From assembly GCF_009862785.1 (NCBI RefSeq), contig NZ_WWHU01000001.1:124001-188000 (forward strand): a stretch of 64,000 bases of DNA, in the 5' to 3' direction. Of the stretch, positions 26,999-35,631 are shown one piece after another. This DNA is from Gordonia sp. SID5947 (GTDB lineage: Bacteria > Actinomycetota > Actinomycetes > Mycobacteriales > Mycobacteriaceae). A program made the position numbers and the translations under genes. Under the pieces are notes generated by a model that worked only from the letters and a program-made list of their open reading frames with translations, did no database searches and was not told where the DNA came from. How positions within the stretch are numbered: the stretch's first letter is position 1; each line of letters starts with the position of its first letter.

Positions 26999-28123
26999 AT
27001 GGTCCTGCGGGAGTGGGCTCGGGACGCGCACGCCGCGGTGGACGAAGCCCGGGAAGCATTGCGTCACGTCGCCGACGATCCGGCGTCGATGACCGACGAC
27101 GAGTGGGTGGCCCTGCTCGGCGCGTCGGGTCCGGAGCTCGAGGCGCTGTGTGCGCTCGCCGACTCCGCGCGCCGTGAGGTGACCGATCCCGACACGGTGA
27201 CCTTTGTGGTCAACCGCAACCTCGACACCGCGGTGGTCTCTGCCGGACGGGACGACGTGCCGCCCGTGGAGGCATTGGTCGAAGAGGCGTGGCGCCTGGG
27301 GGCCACCGAGGTCTGCATGCAGGGGCCGGTCCCGGCCGGCGCCCCCGCCGACGAATATCTGCGTCTCATCGAACGGGTACACGGCGCCGCGCCGGATCTG
27401 CATCTGCACGCGTTCCGCCCGCCGGAGGTGCGTGACGCGGCGAACCGGATGGGCATCCCCATCCCTGATTTCCTGCGCGCCGCGCGCGACGCCGGCCTGG
27501 GCTCGGTGCCCGGTACGGCCGCGCAGATCCTCGACGACGAGGTCCGGTCTCTGCTCGCAGGCGGTCGCGCCCCGGCAGTGGGGGAGTGGATCGAGGTCAT
27601 CGAGGCGGCGCACGCGGTGGGACTGTTCTCCACCGCGACCATGCTCTACGGCCACGTCGAGACGCCGCGGCATCAGATCGCCCACCTTCGTCTGCTCGTC
27701 GAGATCCAAAGTCGTACCGGCGGTTTCAGCGAGCTGATCGTGATGCCGATGATCCCCGCCAATGCCGGACCTCATCTGGACGGGGTGGCGACCGCCACCG
27801 TGTCCGAACGTGAGACCCGCGCTGTCCATGCTGTCGCGCGGCTGCTGACGCTCGGTCACTTCGATCATCTCCAGGTGGCGTGGACGAAGTTGGACCGCGA
27901 CGTCGTCGAGCAGGTCTTGCGGGGTGGCGTCGACGACATCGGTGGACTGCTGCTCGACGGCGAGCTGATGCCCGAGGCGGGACAGGAGGCCGACCGTGTC
28001 CTCGATGTCGACGAACTCGTCGACATCGCTGCCTGCATCGGGCGGACGCCCCGCCAGCGCACCACCGCTCACGCCGATCCGCCCGCCGACCGCCTCGTGT
28101 CCATCCCGCAGGTGCGCCGATGA
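26999..28123 (+). CDS. CofH-like protein without the radical-SAM cysteine motif
   Basis: A 374-residue homologue of the CofH half of FO synthase (FbiC). Matches include DTVTFVVNRN, GATEVCMQG, HLHAFRPPEV, GTAAQILDDEV, YGHVETPRH and GRTPRQRTT. In FbiC, VNRN is followed by the loop with CX3CX2C that binds the [4Fe-4S] cluster; here it is followed by LDTAVVSAGRDDVPPVEAL, about 16 residues shorter and without Cys. No other frame restores it. The late CofH motif with AGSEHG is also altered (GELMPEAGQEAD). It cannot make the tyrosine adduct by the known mechanism. It is coupled to the monooxygenase (4-base overlap). Confidence 0.85.
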   Translation: MVLREWARDAHAAVDEAREALRHVADDPASMTDDEWVALLGASGPELEALCALADSARREVTDPDTVTFVVNRNLDTAVVSAGRDDVPPVEALVEEAWRLGATEVCMQGPVPAGAPADEYLRLIERVHGAAPDLHLHAFRPPEVRDAANRMGIPIPDFLRAARDAGLGSVPGTAAQILDDEVRSLLAGGRAPAVGEWIEVIEAAHAVGLFSTATMLYGHVETPRHQIAHLRLLVEIQSRTGGFSELIVMPMIPANAGPHLDGVATATVSERETRAVHAVARLLTLGHFDHLQVAWTKLDRDVVEQVLRGGVDDIGGLLLDGELMPEAGQEADRVLDVDELVDIAACIGRTPRQRTTAHADPPADRLVSIPQVRR

Positions 28124-29625
28124 CCGATGTCGGCGCCGGCACGCCCACGGACGTGGACGTCGCGATCGTGGGCGCCGGGTTTGCCGGGATCGGGATGGCG
28201 ACGCAGTTGGCGCGACGCGCAACCGAATCCTTCGTGGTCCTCGAACGTGCCGATGCGGTCGGTGGCACCTGGCGCGACAACACCTATCCCGGGATCGCCT
28301 GTGACATCCCGGCGCACCTGTACTCGTTCTCGTTCCGCCCGCCGTCGGACTGGGCGACGCTGTATCCGCGCGGAGCCGACATCCAGCAGTATCTGCAACG
28401 CACCGTGGACGAGGAGGGCCTCGCGTCACATATCCGACTCGGTTGCGAACTGCGGCAGGCGGTATGGGACCACGATGGTGCGGTCTGGTCGCTGGCCACC
28501 GAGGCGGGCCCGATCCGGGCACGGGTGCTGGTGATGGCGGTCGGCCGGCTGTCCGAACCGCACCTGCCGGACGTCGAGGGTCTCGAATCATTCACCGGCA
28601 CAATCGTGCACACCGCGTCCTGGCGTGATGACCTGCTCTCGGGCGGCGAGCGGATCGGTGTGGTCGGTACCGGTGCGTCGGCCGTCCAGGTGATCCCGCA
28701 CCTGGCCGAGATCGCCGAAGAACTCGTGGTGTTCTCGCGTACGCCCCCGTATGTGGTGCCGCGTGAGGACCGTCGGCTGTCGGACTCGGAACGGGCCGAG
28801 TTGCTCGTACCGGAGAACGCGCAGGCGCTGCGCGAACGGATGCTCCATGACGCGGACAAGGCATTCGCTCAGCGTCTCGGCCTCCGACCCGACATCGACG
28901 TCATCCGGGACCGTGCGCTGGGGCATCTGCACCGGCAGATCGAGCGCCCATCGTTGCGGGAAGCGTTAACGCCAGAGTATGAAATCGGTTGCAAGCGAAT
29001 ACTTTTGAGCGATGACTTCTATCCGGCATTAGAGCGCTCGAACGTGGTGTTCGAGTCGAGCGCGCTGGAATCGGTGTTCGAATGCAAGGCGCGTGCCGTC
29101 ACGGGCAACACCTACGACCTCGACGTCCTGGTGATGGCCACCGGATTCGAGGCGACCCGACCGCCTGCGGCCACGCGGATCCGCGGGCGCGGCGGCCGGA
29201 TACTCGCCGATCACTGGTCCGACGGCATGGTTTCCTATGCCTCGACAACGGTCGCCGGTTTCCCGAACATGTTCGTTCTCGATGGTCCGAACGCGGCCCT
29301 CGGTCACAACTCCGCGATCTACATGATCGAGACCCAGCTCGACTACGTGGTGGGTGCGCTGGACTTCCTGGCGGACAGTGGAACTCGTTCGCTCGAGGTG
29401 ACCGCGGACGCCGAGGCGGACTACACCAGGGAGATCGACGAGCGCAGCGCGTCGACTGTCTGGCTGACCGGCTGCGAGAGCTGGTATGTGGACTCGAGAA
29501 GCGGGCGGCTGACGCTGTTGTGGCCGGGTACCGCGGTGTCGTTCCGAGAACGCAACGGCACCTTCGACCCGCAGCCGTACCTGATCGAACCCCGATCCCA
29601 CGACGAAGGAGGTCTGGACCGATGA
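28120..29625 (+). CDS. Baeyer-Villiger-type flavin monooxygenase
   Basis: A 501-residue FAD- and NADPH-dependent class B monooxygenase. The FAD Rossmann motif is [13 protein letters not shown], the second is GTGASAVQV, and a near-match to the FxGxxxHxxxW fingerprint is [11 protein letters not shown] (followed by RD rather than P/D). [20 protein letters not shown] and [16 protein letters not shown] are typical of steroid/ketone monooxygenase relatives. It lies between the cofH-like and cofG genes with 4-base overlaps on both sides. A stretch at 28960-29036 has unusually low GC and two TTA codons. Substrate unknown; a role on a deazaflavin intermediate is speculative. Confidence 0.88.
   Translation: MTDVGAGTPTDVDVAIVGAGFAGIGMATQLARRATESFVVLERADAVGGTWRDNTYPGIACDIPAHLYSFSFRPPSDWATLYPRGADIQQYLQRTVDEEGLASHIRLGCELRQAVWDHDGAVWSLATEAGPIRARVLVMAVGRLSEPHLPDVEGLESFTGTIVHTASWRDDLLSGGERIGVVGTGASAVQVIPHLAEIAEELVVFSRTPPYVVPREDRRLSDSERAELLVPENAQALRERMLHDADKAFAQRLGLRPDIDVIRDRALGHLHRQIERPSLREALTPEYEIGCKRILLSDDFYPALERSNVVFESSALESVFECKARAVTGNTYDLDVLVMATGFEATRPPAATRIRGRGGRILADHWSDGMVSYASTTVAGFPNMFVLDGPNAALGHNSAIYMIETQLDYVVGALDFLADSGTRSLEVTADAEADYTREIDERSASTVWLTGCESWYVDSRSGRLTLLWPGTAVSFRERNGTFDPQPYLIEPRSHDEGGLDR
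29606..29611 (+). promoter_or_regulatory. Strong ribosome-binding site AGGAGG for cofG
   Basis: A consensus AGGAGG lies inside the last codons of the monooxygenase, 10 bases before ATG 29622. The start overlaps the previous stop (ATGA), so cofG is well placed for coupled and efficient re-initiation. Confidence 0.7.
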
Positions 29626-30866
29626 CCGACGCGGGAACGACGTCGACCGCCCTGGCGGCGGCGCGAACCGGAGAACCGATCGACCTGGCACAGACGACCG
29701 CATTGCTCGCGTGTTCCGGCGACGACCTGCTCGAGCTGCAGGACATCGCGGGCCGGATCCGTGACGCCGGCCTCGCGGAGGTCGGTCGCGACCATCAGAT
29801 CACCTACTCGCGCAAGGTGTTCATCCCGCTCACCCGGTTGTGTCGCGATCGCTGTCACTACTGCACCTTCGTCACCGTGCCCGGCAAGCTGGCCCGCGAG
29901 GGGCACGGGATGTACCTCGACCTCGACGAGGTCGTCGACATCGCCCGCAAGGGGGCCGAACTCGGTTGCAAGGAGGCGTTGTTCACGCTCGGCGACCGTC
30001 CCGAGGCCCGCTGGTCGCAGGCCGGCGAGTGGCTCGCGGCGCGCGGGTACACCTCGACGCTCGACTATGTGCGTGCCGCCGCGGTGGCGGTCCTCGAGGA
30101 CACCGGCCTGCTACCGCACCTGAATCCCGGAGTCATGAGCGTCGAGGAGATGCGCAGGCTACGACCGGTCGCGCCGTCGATGGGGATGATGCTGGAGACC
30201 ACGTCGCGCAGGTTGTTCACCGAGAAGGGTCAGCCGCACTACGGGAGTCCGGACAAGGATCCCCTCGTGCGGCTGCAGGTGCTCCGCGACGCAGGCGTCG
30301 CCCGGATCCCTTTCACCACCGGGATCCTGGTGGGGATCGGCGAAACCCTCACCGAGCGAGCCGAATCGATTCTGGCGATGGCCGACATCCACCGGACGCA
30401 CGGACACATCCAGGAAGTGATCGTGCAGAACTTCCGGGCGAAACCCGACACCGCGATGCGGGGCACACCCGACGCGGCGATGACCGAGTTCCTCGCTGCG
30501 GTCGCGGTCGCCAGGATCGTCCTGGGGCCGGGGATGCGTGTGCAGGCCCCGCCGAATCTGGTGTCGTCGGCGGAGTGTGCGGCCCTGATCGCGTCGGGTA
30601 TCGACGACTGGGGCGGGGTGTCGCCGCTGACCCCCGATCATGTGAACCCCGAGCGGCCGTGGCCGAATCTCGAGGTACTGGCGGACATCACCGCCGCCGC
30701 AGGCCACAAGCTGACCGAACGCATCACGGCTCAGCCGCCGTATGTTCTCGGTTCGGGCTGGATCGACCCGTCACTTGCCGGGCACGTCGCGGCTGTCGCC
30801 GATCCGACCACGGGTCTCGCCGCGGAGGTGACCCCGCGCGGCCGTCCCTGGCCCGCCGTCGCCTGA
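29622..30866 (+). CDS. cofG: FO synthase subunit CofG (radical SAM)
   Basis: A 414-residue radical-SAM enzyme of the CofG type, which closes the 5-deazaflavin ring to give FO, the F420 chromophore. The cluster motif is intact ([15 protein letters not shown]3CX2C). Close agreement with the N-terminal half of FbiC includes [38 protein letters not shown] and [20 protein letters not shown]. In M. tuberculosis the CofH half would follow in the same polypeptide; here the frame stops after GRPWPAVA. Third gene of the coupled trio, expressed with the CofH-like protein and the monooxygenase. Confidence 0.93.
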   Translation: MTDAGTTSTALAAARTGEPIDLAQTTALLACSGDDLLELQDIAGRIRDAGLAEVGRDHQITYSRKVFIPLTRLCRDRCHYCTFVTVPGKLAREGHGMYLDLDEVVDIARKGAELGCKEALFTLGDRPEARWSQAGEWLAARGYTSTLDYVRAAAVAVLEDTGLLPHLNPGVMSVEEMRRLRPVAPSMGMMLETTSRRLFTEKGQPHYGSPDKDPLVRLQVLRDAGVARIPFTTGILVGIGETLTERAESILAMADIHRTHGHIQEVIVQNFRAKPDTAMRGTPDAAMTEFLAAVAVARIVLGPGMRVQAPPNLVSSAECAALIASGIDDWGGVSPLTPDHVNPERPWPNLEVLADITAAAGHKLTERITAQPPYVLGSGWIDPSLAGHVAAVADPTTGLAAEVTPRGRPWPAVA

Positions 30867-30900
30867 TCCCGTCGCCCGCCCCCGCGCGCCGTCTGCACTC

Positions 30901-30961
30901 CGCCGACCGGGCGCAGATCCACGCCGACCGTGCGCATTTCCCGCCGAGCGTGCGCCCCGGG
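30901..30961. repeat. Three degenerate 20-bp direct repeats
   Basis: Units start at 30901, 30922 and 30942 with CGCCGACCGGGCGCAG, CGCCGACCGTGCGCAT and CGCCGAGCGTGCGCCC; a weaker fourth occurs near 30990 (ACAACGTGCGCCC). They lie between the stops of convergent cofG and the rhodanese gene. GC-rich repeats of this wording occur between genes in related genomes as far as I recall. Function unknown. Confidence 0.5.
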
Positions 30962-31035
30962 ACGGGGTGCGCCGACGCCGTGCCCGGTCCCGACAACGTG
31001 CGCCCGCATCGGCGTGAGGTTCGGCGGTCCCGGGA

Positions 31036-31422
31036 TCACGATCGCGGGCGCGCATCGACGGCGCGTAGCGCTTCCCACCCGCCGACGACGTCGGTGGCGC
31101 GATGCAGGCCCAGTTGCTGCAGGGCGGCCGCGGCGAGACTCGACGTGAATCCCTGAGAGCACAACACGATCCAGCGCACGTCGTGATCGACGGCCTCCGG
31201 AAGGCGCGCATCGCTGGCCGGATCGCAACGCCACTCCAGGACGTTCCGCTCGATCACCAGCGCGCCGGGCGCCTCGCCCTCGACGGCGCGCTGGGCAGCG
31301 GGCCGGATGTCGACGAGGACACCCCCGGTCGCGATCTCCTCGGCCACCTCGGTCGGATCGAGGCGCTGGAGGCGTTCGCGGGCCTCGAGAAGAAGGTCGT
31401 CGATCGTCGGCATGTCGGTCAC
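31036..31422 (-). CDS. Rhodanese-domain protein
   Basis: A 128-residue single rhodanese domain, a sulfurtransferase fold. GGVLVDIRPAAQRAVEGE precedes the active-site loop VLCSQGFTSSLAA, where the Cys accepts sulfane sulfur, and GLHRATDVVGGWEALR closes the domain. The GTG start overlaps the TGA of the cysteine dioxygenase gene (GTGA), so the two are translated together. In several bacteria rhodanese and cysteine dioxygenase genes pair for cysteine-sulfur handling. Confidence 0.85.
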   Translation of the reverse strand: MTDMPTIDDLLLEARERLQRLDPTEVAEEIATGGVLVDIRPAAQRAVEGEAPGALVIERNVLEWRCDPASDARLPEAVDHDVRWIVLCSQGFTSSLAAAALQQLGLHRATDVVGGWEALRAVDARPRS

Positions 31423-32006
31423 TCCGGCTGGTCGGTGAGTTCGGTCCGCGTCCGTCGCAAGGTGGCGTGATCGGTCACAGCGTAGAACGACATCGCGGTC
31501 AGCGGCGGCGAATAGGCGTGCACGCTGAGCGTGGGTGTGATGATGTCGGCAGATGCCACGTCGCGGGTGTCGTCGGGCCGGACCGCCACGGCATCATGAC
31601 GTTGCACGTCGTGGACCCATCCGAGTGGGAACGCGGCCTGGTCCCCGGCGCCGAGGATCCGCAACGCCAGTCGGTTCCCGATCCACCGATACTCGCGTAA
31701 CGAACCGGTCAGCACCGTGAGCGCTCCGAGCGAGCCGGCGTGATCGTGGAGTTCGGTCGAACGATCCGGTGTCCAGCTGATGAGCCAGACGTCGAGATCG
31801 TCGGTGGCGTCCAGGCGGGCGGCCCACCGTTCGACCGGGTCCCATCGTTCCGGGAGGAGATGGTCGTAGGCGCCGTCGAGGACGTCGGCGACGCCTTGAT
31901 CTGTGATGCGCAGGAGATCGGCCGGGCGCCATCGTGTCGGCAGGTTGGCCGAACGGGCGTGCGCTGGTTCGAAGCGGGGTTCGGGGCGGCGTAACGTCGT
32001 TGTCAT
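31419..32006 (-). CDS. Cysteine dioxygenase family protein
   Basis: A 195-residue cupin of the cysteine dioxygenase family, which oxidises cysteine (or a related thiol) to the sulfinate using iron. Iron ligands are visible as TELHDHAGS (two His of the first cupin motif) and SVHAYSPPL (third His). GSLREYRW and PLGWVHDVQR are also conserved. The ORF is open for a further 280 codons upstream, but ATG 32006 has GGAG eight bases before it and begins the family homology. Coupled with the rhodanese gene; a mini-ORF with CPDC precedes it at 32054-32122. Confidence 0.85.
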   Translation of the reverse strand: MTTTLRRPEPRFEPAHARSANLPTRWRPADLLRITDQGVADVLDGAYDHLLPERWDPVERWAARLDATDDLDVWLISWTPDRSTELHDHAGSLGALTVLTGSLREYRWIGNRLALRILGAGDQAAFPLGWVHDVQRHDAVAVRPDDTRDVASADIITPTLSVHAYSPPLTAMSFYAVTDHATLRRTRTELTDQPE

Positions 32007-32053
32007 CGTGGTCTCCGAGTCGAAGGGAGGTCGAAGGATGTGGGATCGGGCGG

Positions 32054-32122
32054 TCAGGTTCGACAGTCCGGACACTTCCCGTGTGGGATGTCGCGGTTGC
32101 GTTCGTACTCGGTCACGGACAC
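32054..32122 (-). CDS. Candidate 22-residue leader peptide with CPDC
   Basis: A GTG-started mini-ORF (alternative GTG at 32116) that reads MSVTEYERN... and ends GKCPDCRT, 47 bases before the cysteine dioxygenase ATG. Two Cys codons near its end, just before a gene that consumes cysteine, are suggestive of cysteine-responsive attenuation, as described for Cys-rich upstream ORFs in mycobacteria, although those have Cys runs. A CxxC mini-protein that binds metal is an alternative. Evidence is position and composition only. Confidence 0.4.
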   Translation of the reverse strand: MSVTEYERNRDIPHGKCPDCRT

Positions 32123-32405
32123 AACAGTCCCGCGCAGTTTCGGTGACGTCGAGAATTGGACGCGCGACGATCGCAACGGGGCGGTGAGTGTGATCCCCAT
32201 TACTCCCACGTCGTGAGCACGGGGCGGGTGTCAAAGGGCTTCGCCACGGACGGATACGATTGGCCCTGGACCCTCTTGCGACCAGCCCCCGAAGGCCTGG
32301 CCGGGCGGTCCGCAACGCGGCGCGTCCAGCCCACGCGCCGTCCGACGACGAACCCGCTGCAGGTGTGATCGTCGTCGACCCGAGTTTGCAGCGAAGGAGA
32401 GTGTG
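32123..32405. other. Divergent intergenic region between cysteine dioxygenase leader and fdxC
   Basis: About 280 bases with no supported gene. It must hold the minus-strand promoter for the cysteine dioxygenase operon and the fdxC promoter. A TACGAT box at about 32255-32260 (GGATACGATTGG) is the best -10 candidate for fdxC, giving a leader of roughly 140 bases. No riboswitch or strong palindrome was seen. Confidence 0.4.
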
Positions 32406-32732
32406 GTGACCTACATCATCGCGGAGCCTTGCGTGGATGTCCTGGACAGGGCGTGCGTCGAGGAATGCCCGGTGGACTGCATCTACGAGGGCGGTCGGAT
32501 GCTCTACATCCAGCCCGACGAGTGCGTGGACTGTGGCGCCTGCGAACCGGTGTGTCCGGTCGAGGCGATCTTCTACGAGGATGATGTGCCCGATGAGTGG
32601 GAGCCGTACGTCAGTGCGAATGCCGACTTCTTCGACGACCTGGGATCGCCGGGTGGCGCGAGCAAGGTCGGCAAGACCGACCATGATCCCGCGTTCATCA
32701 AGGGCCTGCCTCCGATGAACGAAGAGGAATGA
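32406..32732 (+). CDS. fdxC: Ferredoxin FdxC, 3Fe-4S/4Fe-4S type
   Basis: A 108-residue seven-iron ferredoxin. The first cluster ligands lie in CVEECPVDCIYEGG with an extra Cys at CVDVLDRACVEECP, and the second in CVDCGACEPVCPVEAIFYED. The C-terminal tail (ADFFDDLGSPGGASKVG) is typical of actinobacterial FdxC. GTG 32406 is used because AAGGAGA lies at best spacing; GTG 32403 is possible. The gene precedes dapC as Rv1177 precedes Rv1178. Confidence 0.93.
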   Translation: MTYIIAEPCVDVLDRACVEECPVDCIYEGGRMLYIQPDECVDCGACEPVCPVEAIFYEDDVPDEWEPYVSANADFFDDLGSPGGASKVGKTDHDPAFIKGLPPMNEEE

Positions 32733-32741
32733 CCTGACGCG

Positions 32742-33863
32742 GTGAGTACGTCCGGATTCGTGACACGACGGCGCGTCAGCAGTCTTCTCCCCGACTTCCC
32801 CTGGGACACCATCGGAGACGCGCGCGCACGTGCTGCCGGGCATCCCGACGGCATCGTCGACCTCTCGGTCGGTACACCGGTGGACCCGGTCGACCCGGTC
32901 ATCCGCTCGGCACTGGCGTCGGCGTCGGAGTTCCCCGGTTACCCGACCACGGTCGGCATCCGGGAGTTACGCGACGCCGCGGTGGGTGCGATGAGCCGCC
33001 GCTACGGCGTCACCGGCCTCGACGAGTCCGCCGTGTTGCCGGTCGTCGGCACCAAGGAGGTCATCGCCGGGATCGTGTCGACACTCGGGATCGGTGCGGG
33101 TGAGGTCGTCGTGATCCCGGAAGTTGCCTATCCCACTTACGAAGTCGGTGCGATCCTGGCCGGTGCGACACCGGTGCGGGCGGACTCGACCGTCCAACTG
33201 GGCCCGACGTCGCCCGCGCTGATCTTTCTCAACTCGCCGTCGAATCCCACCGGCAAGGTGCTCGGTGTCGAGCACCTGCGCAAGATGGTCGCGTGGGCTC
33301 GCGAGCGCGGGGCGATCATCGTGTCCGACGAGTGCTATCTCGGGCTCGCATGGGACACCGAGGCCTACTCGATCCTCGATCCCCGGGTCAGCGACGGCGA
33401 CCACACCGGGCTGATCGCGGTGCACTCGCTGTCGAAGGTCTCCAATCTGGCGTCCTACCGGGCCGGTTTTCTCGCGGGCGACCGTGCGCTGATCGCCGAG
33501 TTGCTCGCGGTCCGCAAACACGCCGGCCTGATCGTGCCGTTTCCGATCCAGGGCGCGATGGTCGCGGCCCTCGACGACGACACCCATGTGCAGGCGCAGC
33601 GGGACCGCTATCGGGCGCGGCGGGACACGCTCGTCGCTGCCGTGCGGACAGCGGGATTCCGGATCGATCATTCCGAGGCAGGTCTCTACCTGTGGGCGAC
33701 CCGCGACGAGGACAGCAGGGTCACGCTGGACTGGCTCGCCGATCGGGGCATCCTCGTGGCGCCCGGCGATTTCTACGGTCCGGCAGGCAACCGGCACGTC
33801 CGGATGGCCTTGACCGCCACCGATGAACGCATCGACGCGGCCGCGGCGCGCTTGACGGCCTGA
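32742..33863 (+). CDS. dapC: N-succinyldiaminopimelate aminotransferase DapC
   Basis: A 373-residue class I PLP aminotransferase for the succinylase route to diaminopimelate and lysine. FLNSPSNPTGKVLG, SDECYLGLAWD and the PLP lysine motif HSLSKVSNLASYRAGFLAGD are present, with RMALTATDERIDAAAARL at the end. It starts nine bases after fdxC and is followed by a bidirectional terminator and convergent dapD; dapE follows within 3 kb, so the succinylase genes are clustered. Confidence 0.9.
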   Translation: MSTSGFVTRRRVSSLLPDFPWDTIGDARARAAGHPDGIVDLSVGTPVDPVDPVIRSALASASEFPGYPTTVGIRELRDAAVGAMSRRYGVTGLDESAVLPVVGTKEVIAGIVSTLGIGAGEVVVIPEVAYPTYEVGAILAGATPVRADSTVQLGPTSPALIFLNSPSNPTGKVLGVEHLRKMVAWARERGAIIVSDECYLGLAWDTEAYSILDPRVSDGDHTGLIAVHSLSKVSNLASYRAGFLAGDRALIAELLAVRKHAGLIVPFPIQGAMVAALDDDTHVQAQRDRYRARRDTLVAAVRTAGFRIDHSEAGLYLWATRDEDSRVTLDWLADRGILVAPGDFYGPAGNRHVRMALTATDERIDAAAARLTA

Positions 33864-33890
33864 GTCCGACGGGCCGTCGGGACTCAGGCC
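33857..33890. terminator. Long bidirectional hairpin between dapC and dapD
   Basis: GGCCTGAGTC and GACTCAGGCC form the outer stem, continued by CGACGG/CCGTCG with a bulged base, making about 16 paired bases. It sits between convergent stops (33863 and 33901) and would terminate both transcripts. Confidence 0.75.
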
Positions 33891-33900
33891 GCATCTGACA

Positions 33901-34866
33901 TCAGTTCTTGTGCAATGCCTCGTTGAGGGCGATTCCGTCGCCCTTCCACGGCACCACTTCGACCGCCCCGGTCAGACTGTTGCGGCGGAACAGCAGGTTC
34001 GACTGCCCGGCGAGCTCACGGGCCTTGACCGATGAACCGTCCGGCCCGGTGACCTTGGTTCCCGCGGTCACGTACAGGCCCGCCTCGACGACACAGTCGT
34101 CACCGAGCGGGATGCCGCAGCCGGAATTCGCGCCCAGCAGGCAGCGCTTGCCCAACGCGATGATCTCCTTGCCGCCACCCGACAGCGTGCCCATGGTGGA
34201 GGCGCCGCCGCCGATGTCGGAACCGTCGCCCACGACCACGCCTGCCGAGATGCGACCCTCGACCATCGAGGAGCCGAGCGTGCCCGCGTTGTAGTTGACG
34301 AAGCCCTCGTGCATGACGGTGGTGCCCGGTGCGAGGTGCGCGCCGAGACGGACGCGATCGGCATCACCGATACGCACTCCGCCGGGCAGCACGTAGTCGA
34401 CCATGCGCGGGAACTTGTCGACGCTGTAGACGGTGACATGTCCGCGTGAGCGCAGGCGCGAACGCGTTTCCTCGAAGCCTTCGATGGGGCAGGGGCCGAA
34501 ATTGGTCCACACGACGTTGCTCAGCAGGCCGAAGATGCCCTCGAGGTTGGTGCCATGTGGGGTCACCAGCCGATGGGACAGCAGGTGCAGCCGCAGGTAG
34601 ACGTCGTACGCGTCGGCCGGCGGCGACGACAGGTCGGTGATCGAGGTGCGCACGGCAACGGTCTTGACGCCGCGGGCCCCGTCGGTACCGACCAGCTCGC
34701 GCAGCGTCGACGGGACATCGTCACCGTCGAGCACGACCGTCTCCGACGTCGCCGGACTGTCGAGTTCCGGTGTGGGGAACCATACGTCGAGGACCACTCC
34801 GGGATCAGCGGATCCGCCGTTGGTCACGGTGGCAATGCCGGTTGCGTAAGCGCCATTCGTCGTCAC
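33901..34866 (-). CDS. dapD: Tetrahydrodipicolinate N-succinyltransferase DapD
   Basis: A 321-residue trimeric left-handed beta-helix acyltransferase that succinylates tetrahydrodipicolinate. Hexapeptide repeats run through [20 protein letters not shown] and [20 protein letters not shown]; the catalytic-site segment [20 protein letters not shown] is the actinobacterial DapD form (long N-terminal domain), like Rv1201c. GTG 34866 follows a TAGGCT box by eight bases, so the mRNA has almost no leader. Divergent from the AraC-type regulator at 34906. Confidence 0.92.
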   Translation of the reverse strand: MTTNGAYATGIATVTNGGSADPGVVLDVWFPTPELDSPATSETVVLDGDDVPSTLRELVGTDGARGVKTVAVRTSITDLSSPPADAYDVYLRLHLLSHRLVTPHGTNLEGIFGLLSNVVWTNFGPCPIEGFEETRSRLRSRGHVTVYSVDKFPRMVDYVLPGGVRIGDADRVRLGAHLAPGTTVMHEGFVNYNAGTLGSSMVEGRISAGVVVGDGSDIGGGASTMGTLSGGGKEIIALGKRCLLGANSGCGIPLGDDCVVEAGLYVTAGTKVTGPDGSSVKARELAGQSNLLFRRNSLTGAVEVVPWKGDGIALNEALHKN

Positions 34867-34905
34867 GGGAGGACAGCCTACCGGGATGGGGGAATACTCG
34901 GATTC

Positions 34906-35631
34906 GTGACCGTCTCGACGACCTCAGACCGGCACGCGGGTCAGCGCGCCGCGACGGTGTGGCACGCGTGGCACGCGGCCGGGGAGTCGACGGTCCTGCC
35001 CGACGGCTGCATGGACCTCATCTGGACAGGCCGACGGGTGCTGGTCGCGGGGCCGGATACCGGTCCGTACCGGTACCGCGCGGACAGCCCGCAGTCGATG
35101 GTCGGTCTGCGTCTGCCGCCGGGGATGGCGCCCGCGATCCTCGGGCATCCGGCCGAGCGACTGCGGGACCAGCGGGTGGATCTCGCCGACCTCTGGTCCG
35201 GCATCGTGTCGGACCGATGGTGTTCTCGATTGTCGGAGGCCGACGATCCCGCGACGGTGCTCGGTGAGATCGCCCGAACCAGGACGTGGGATCCCCCGAC
35301 GTGGCTCGCCGCGGCCGCCGATGATCTTGCCGCGGGTGTGCGGGTCGACGAGTGTGCCGACCGGTTCGGGCTGACCGTCCGCACGTTTCATCGCCACTCG
35401 TCGCGGTTCTTCGGATACGGACCCAAGACGTTGCAGCGGATCTTCCGGATGCGCGCCGCGCTCGGCGATCTGGCGGCCGGACGGGGCGTCGCCGCGACGG
35501 CGTGTCGCCATCGCTACGCCGATCAGTCGCACATGCATCGCGAGTTCGTCGAACTGACCGGACACGGTCCGTCGTGGTATCTGCCGGCGCGACCCGGAGA
35601 TTCGTCGGTGAATCAGGCCAGCGGGCAATAG
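34906..35631 (+). CDS. AraC-family transcriptional regulator
   Basis: A 241-residue regulator with a cupin-like N-terminal sensing domain ([37 protein letters not shown]) and a C-terminal AraC double helix-turn-helix ([20 protein letters not shown], then [20 protein letters not shown]). GTG 34906 is the only sensible start that fits the gap to dapD (39 bases). Its targets are unknown; the convergent glyoxalase-fold gene overlaps its last 19 bases. Confidence 0.82.
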   Translation: MTVSTTSDRHAGQRAATVWHAWHAAGESTVLPDGCMDLIWTGRRVLVAGPDTGPYRYRADSPQSMVGLRLPPGMAPAILGHPAERLRDQRVDLADLWSGIVSDRWCSRLSEADDPATVLGEIARTRTWDPPTWLAAAADDLAAGVRVDECADRFGLTVRTFHRHSSRFFGYGPKTLQRIFRMRAALGDLAAGRGVAATACRHRYADQSHMHREFVELTGHGPSWYLPARPGDSSVNQASGQ

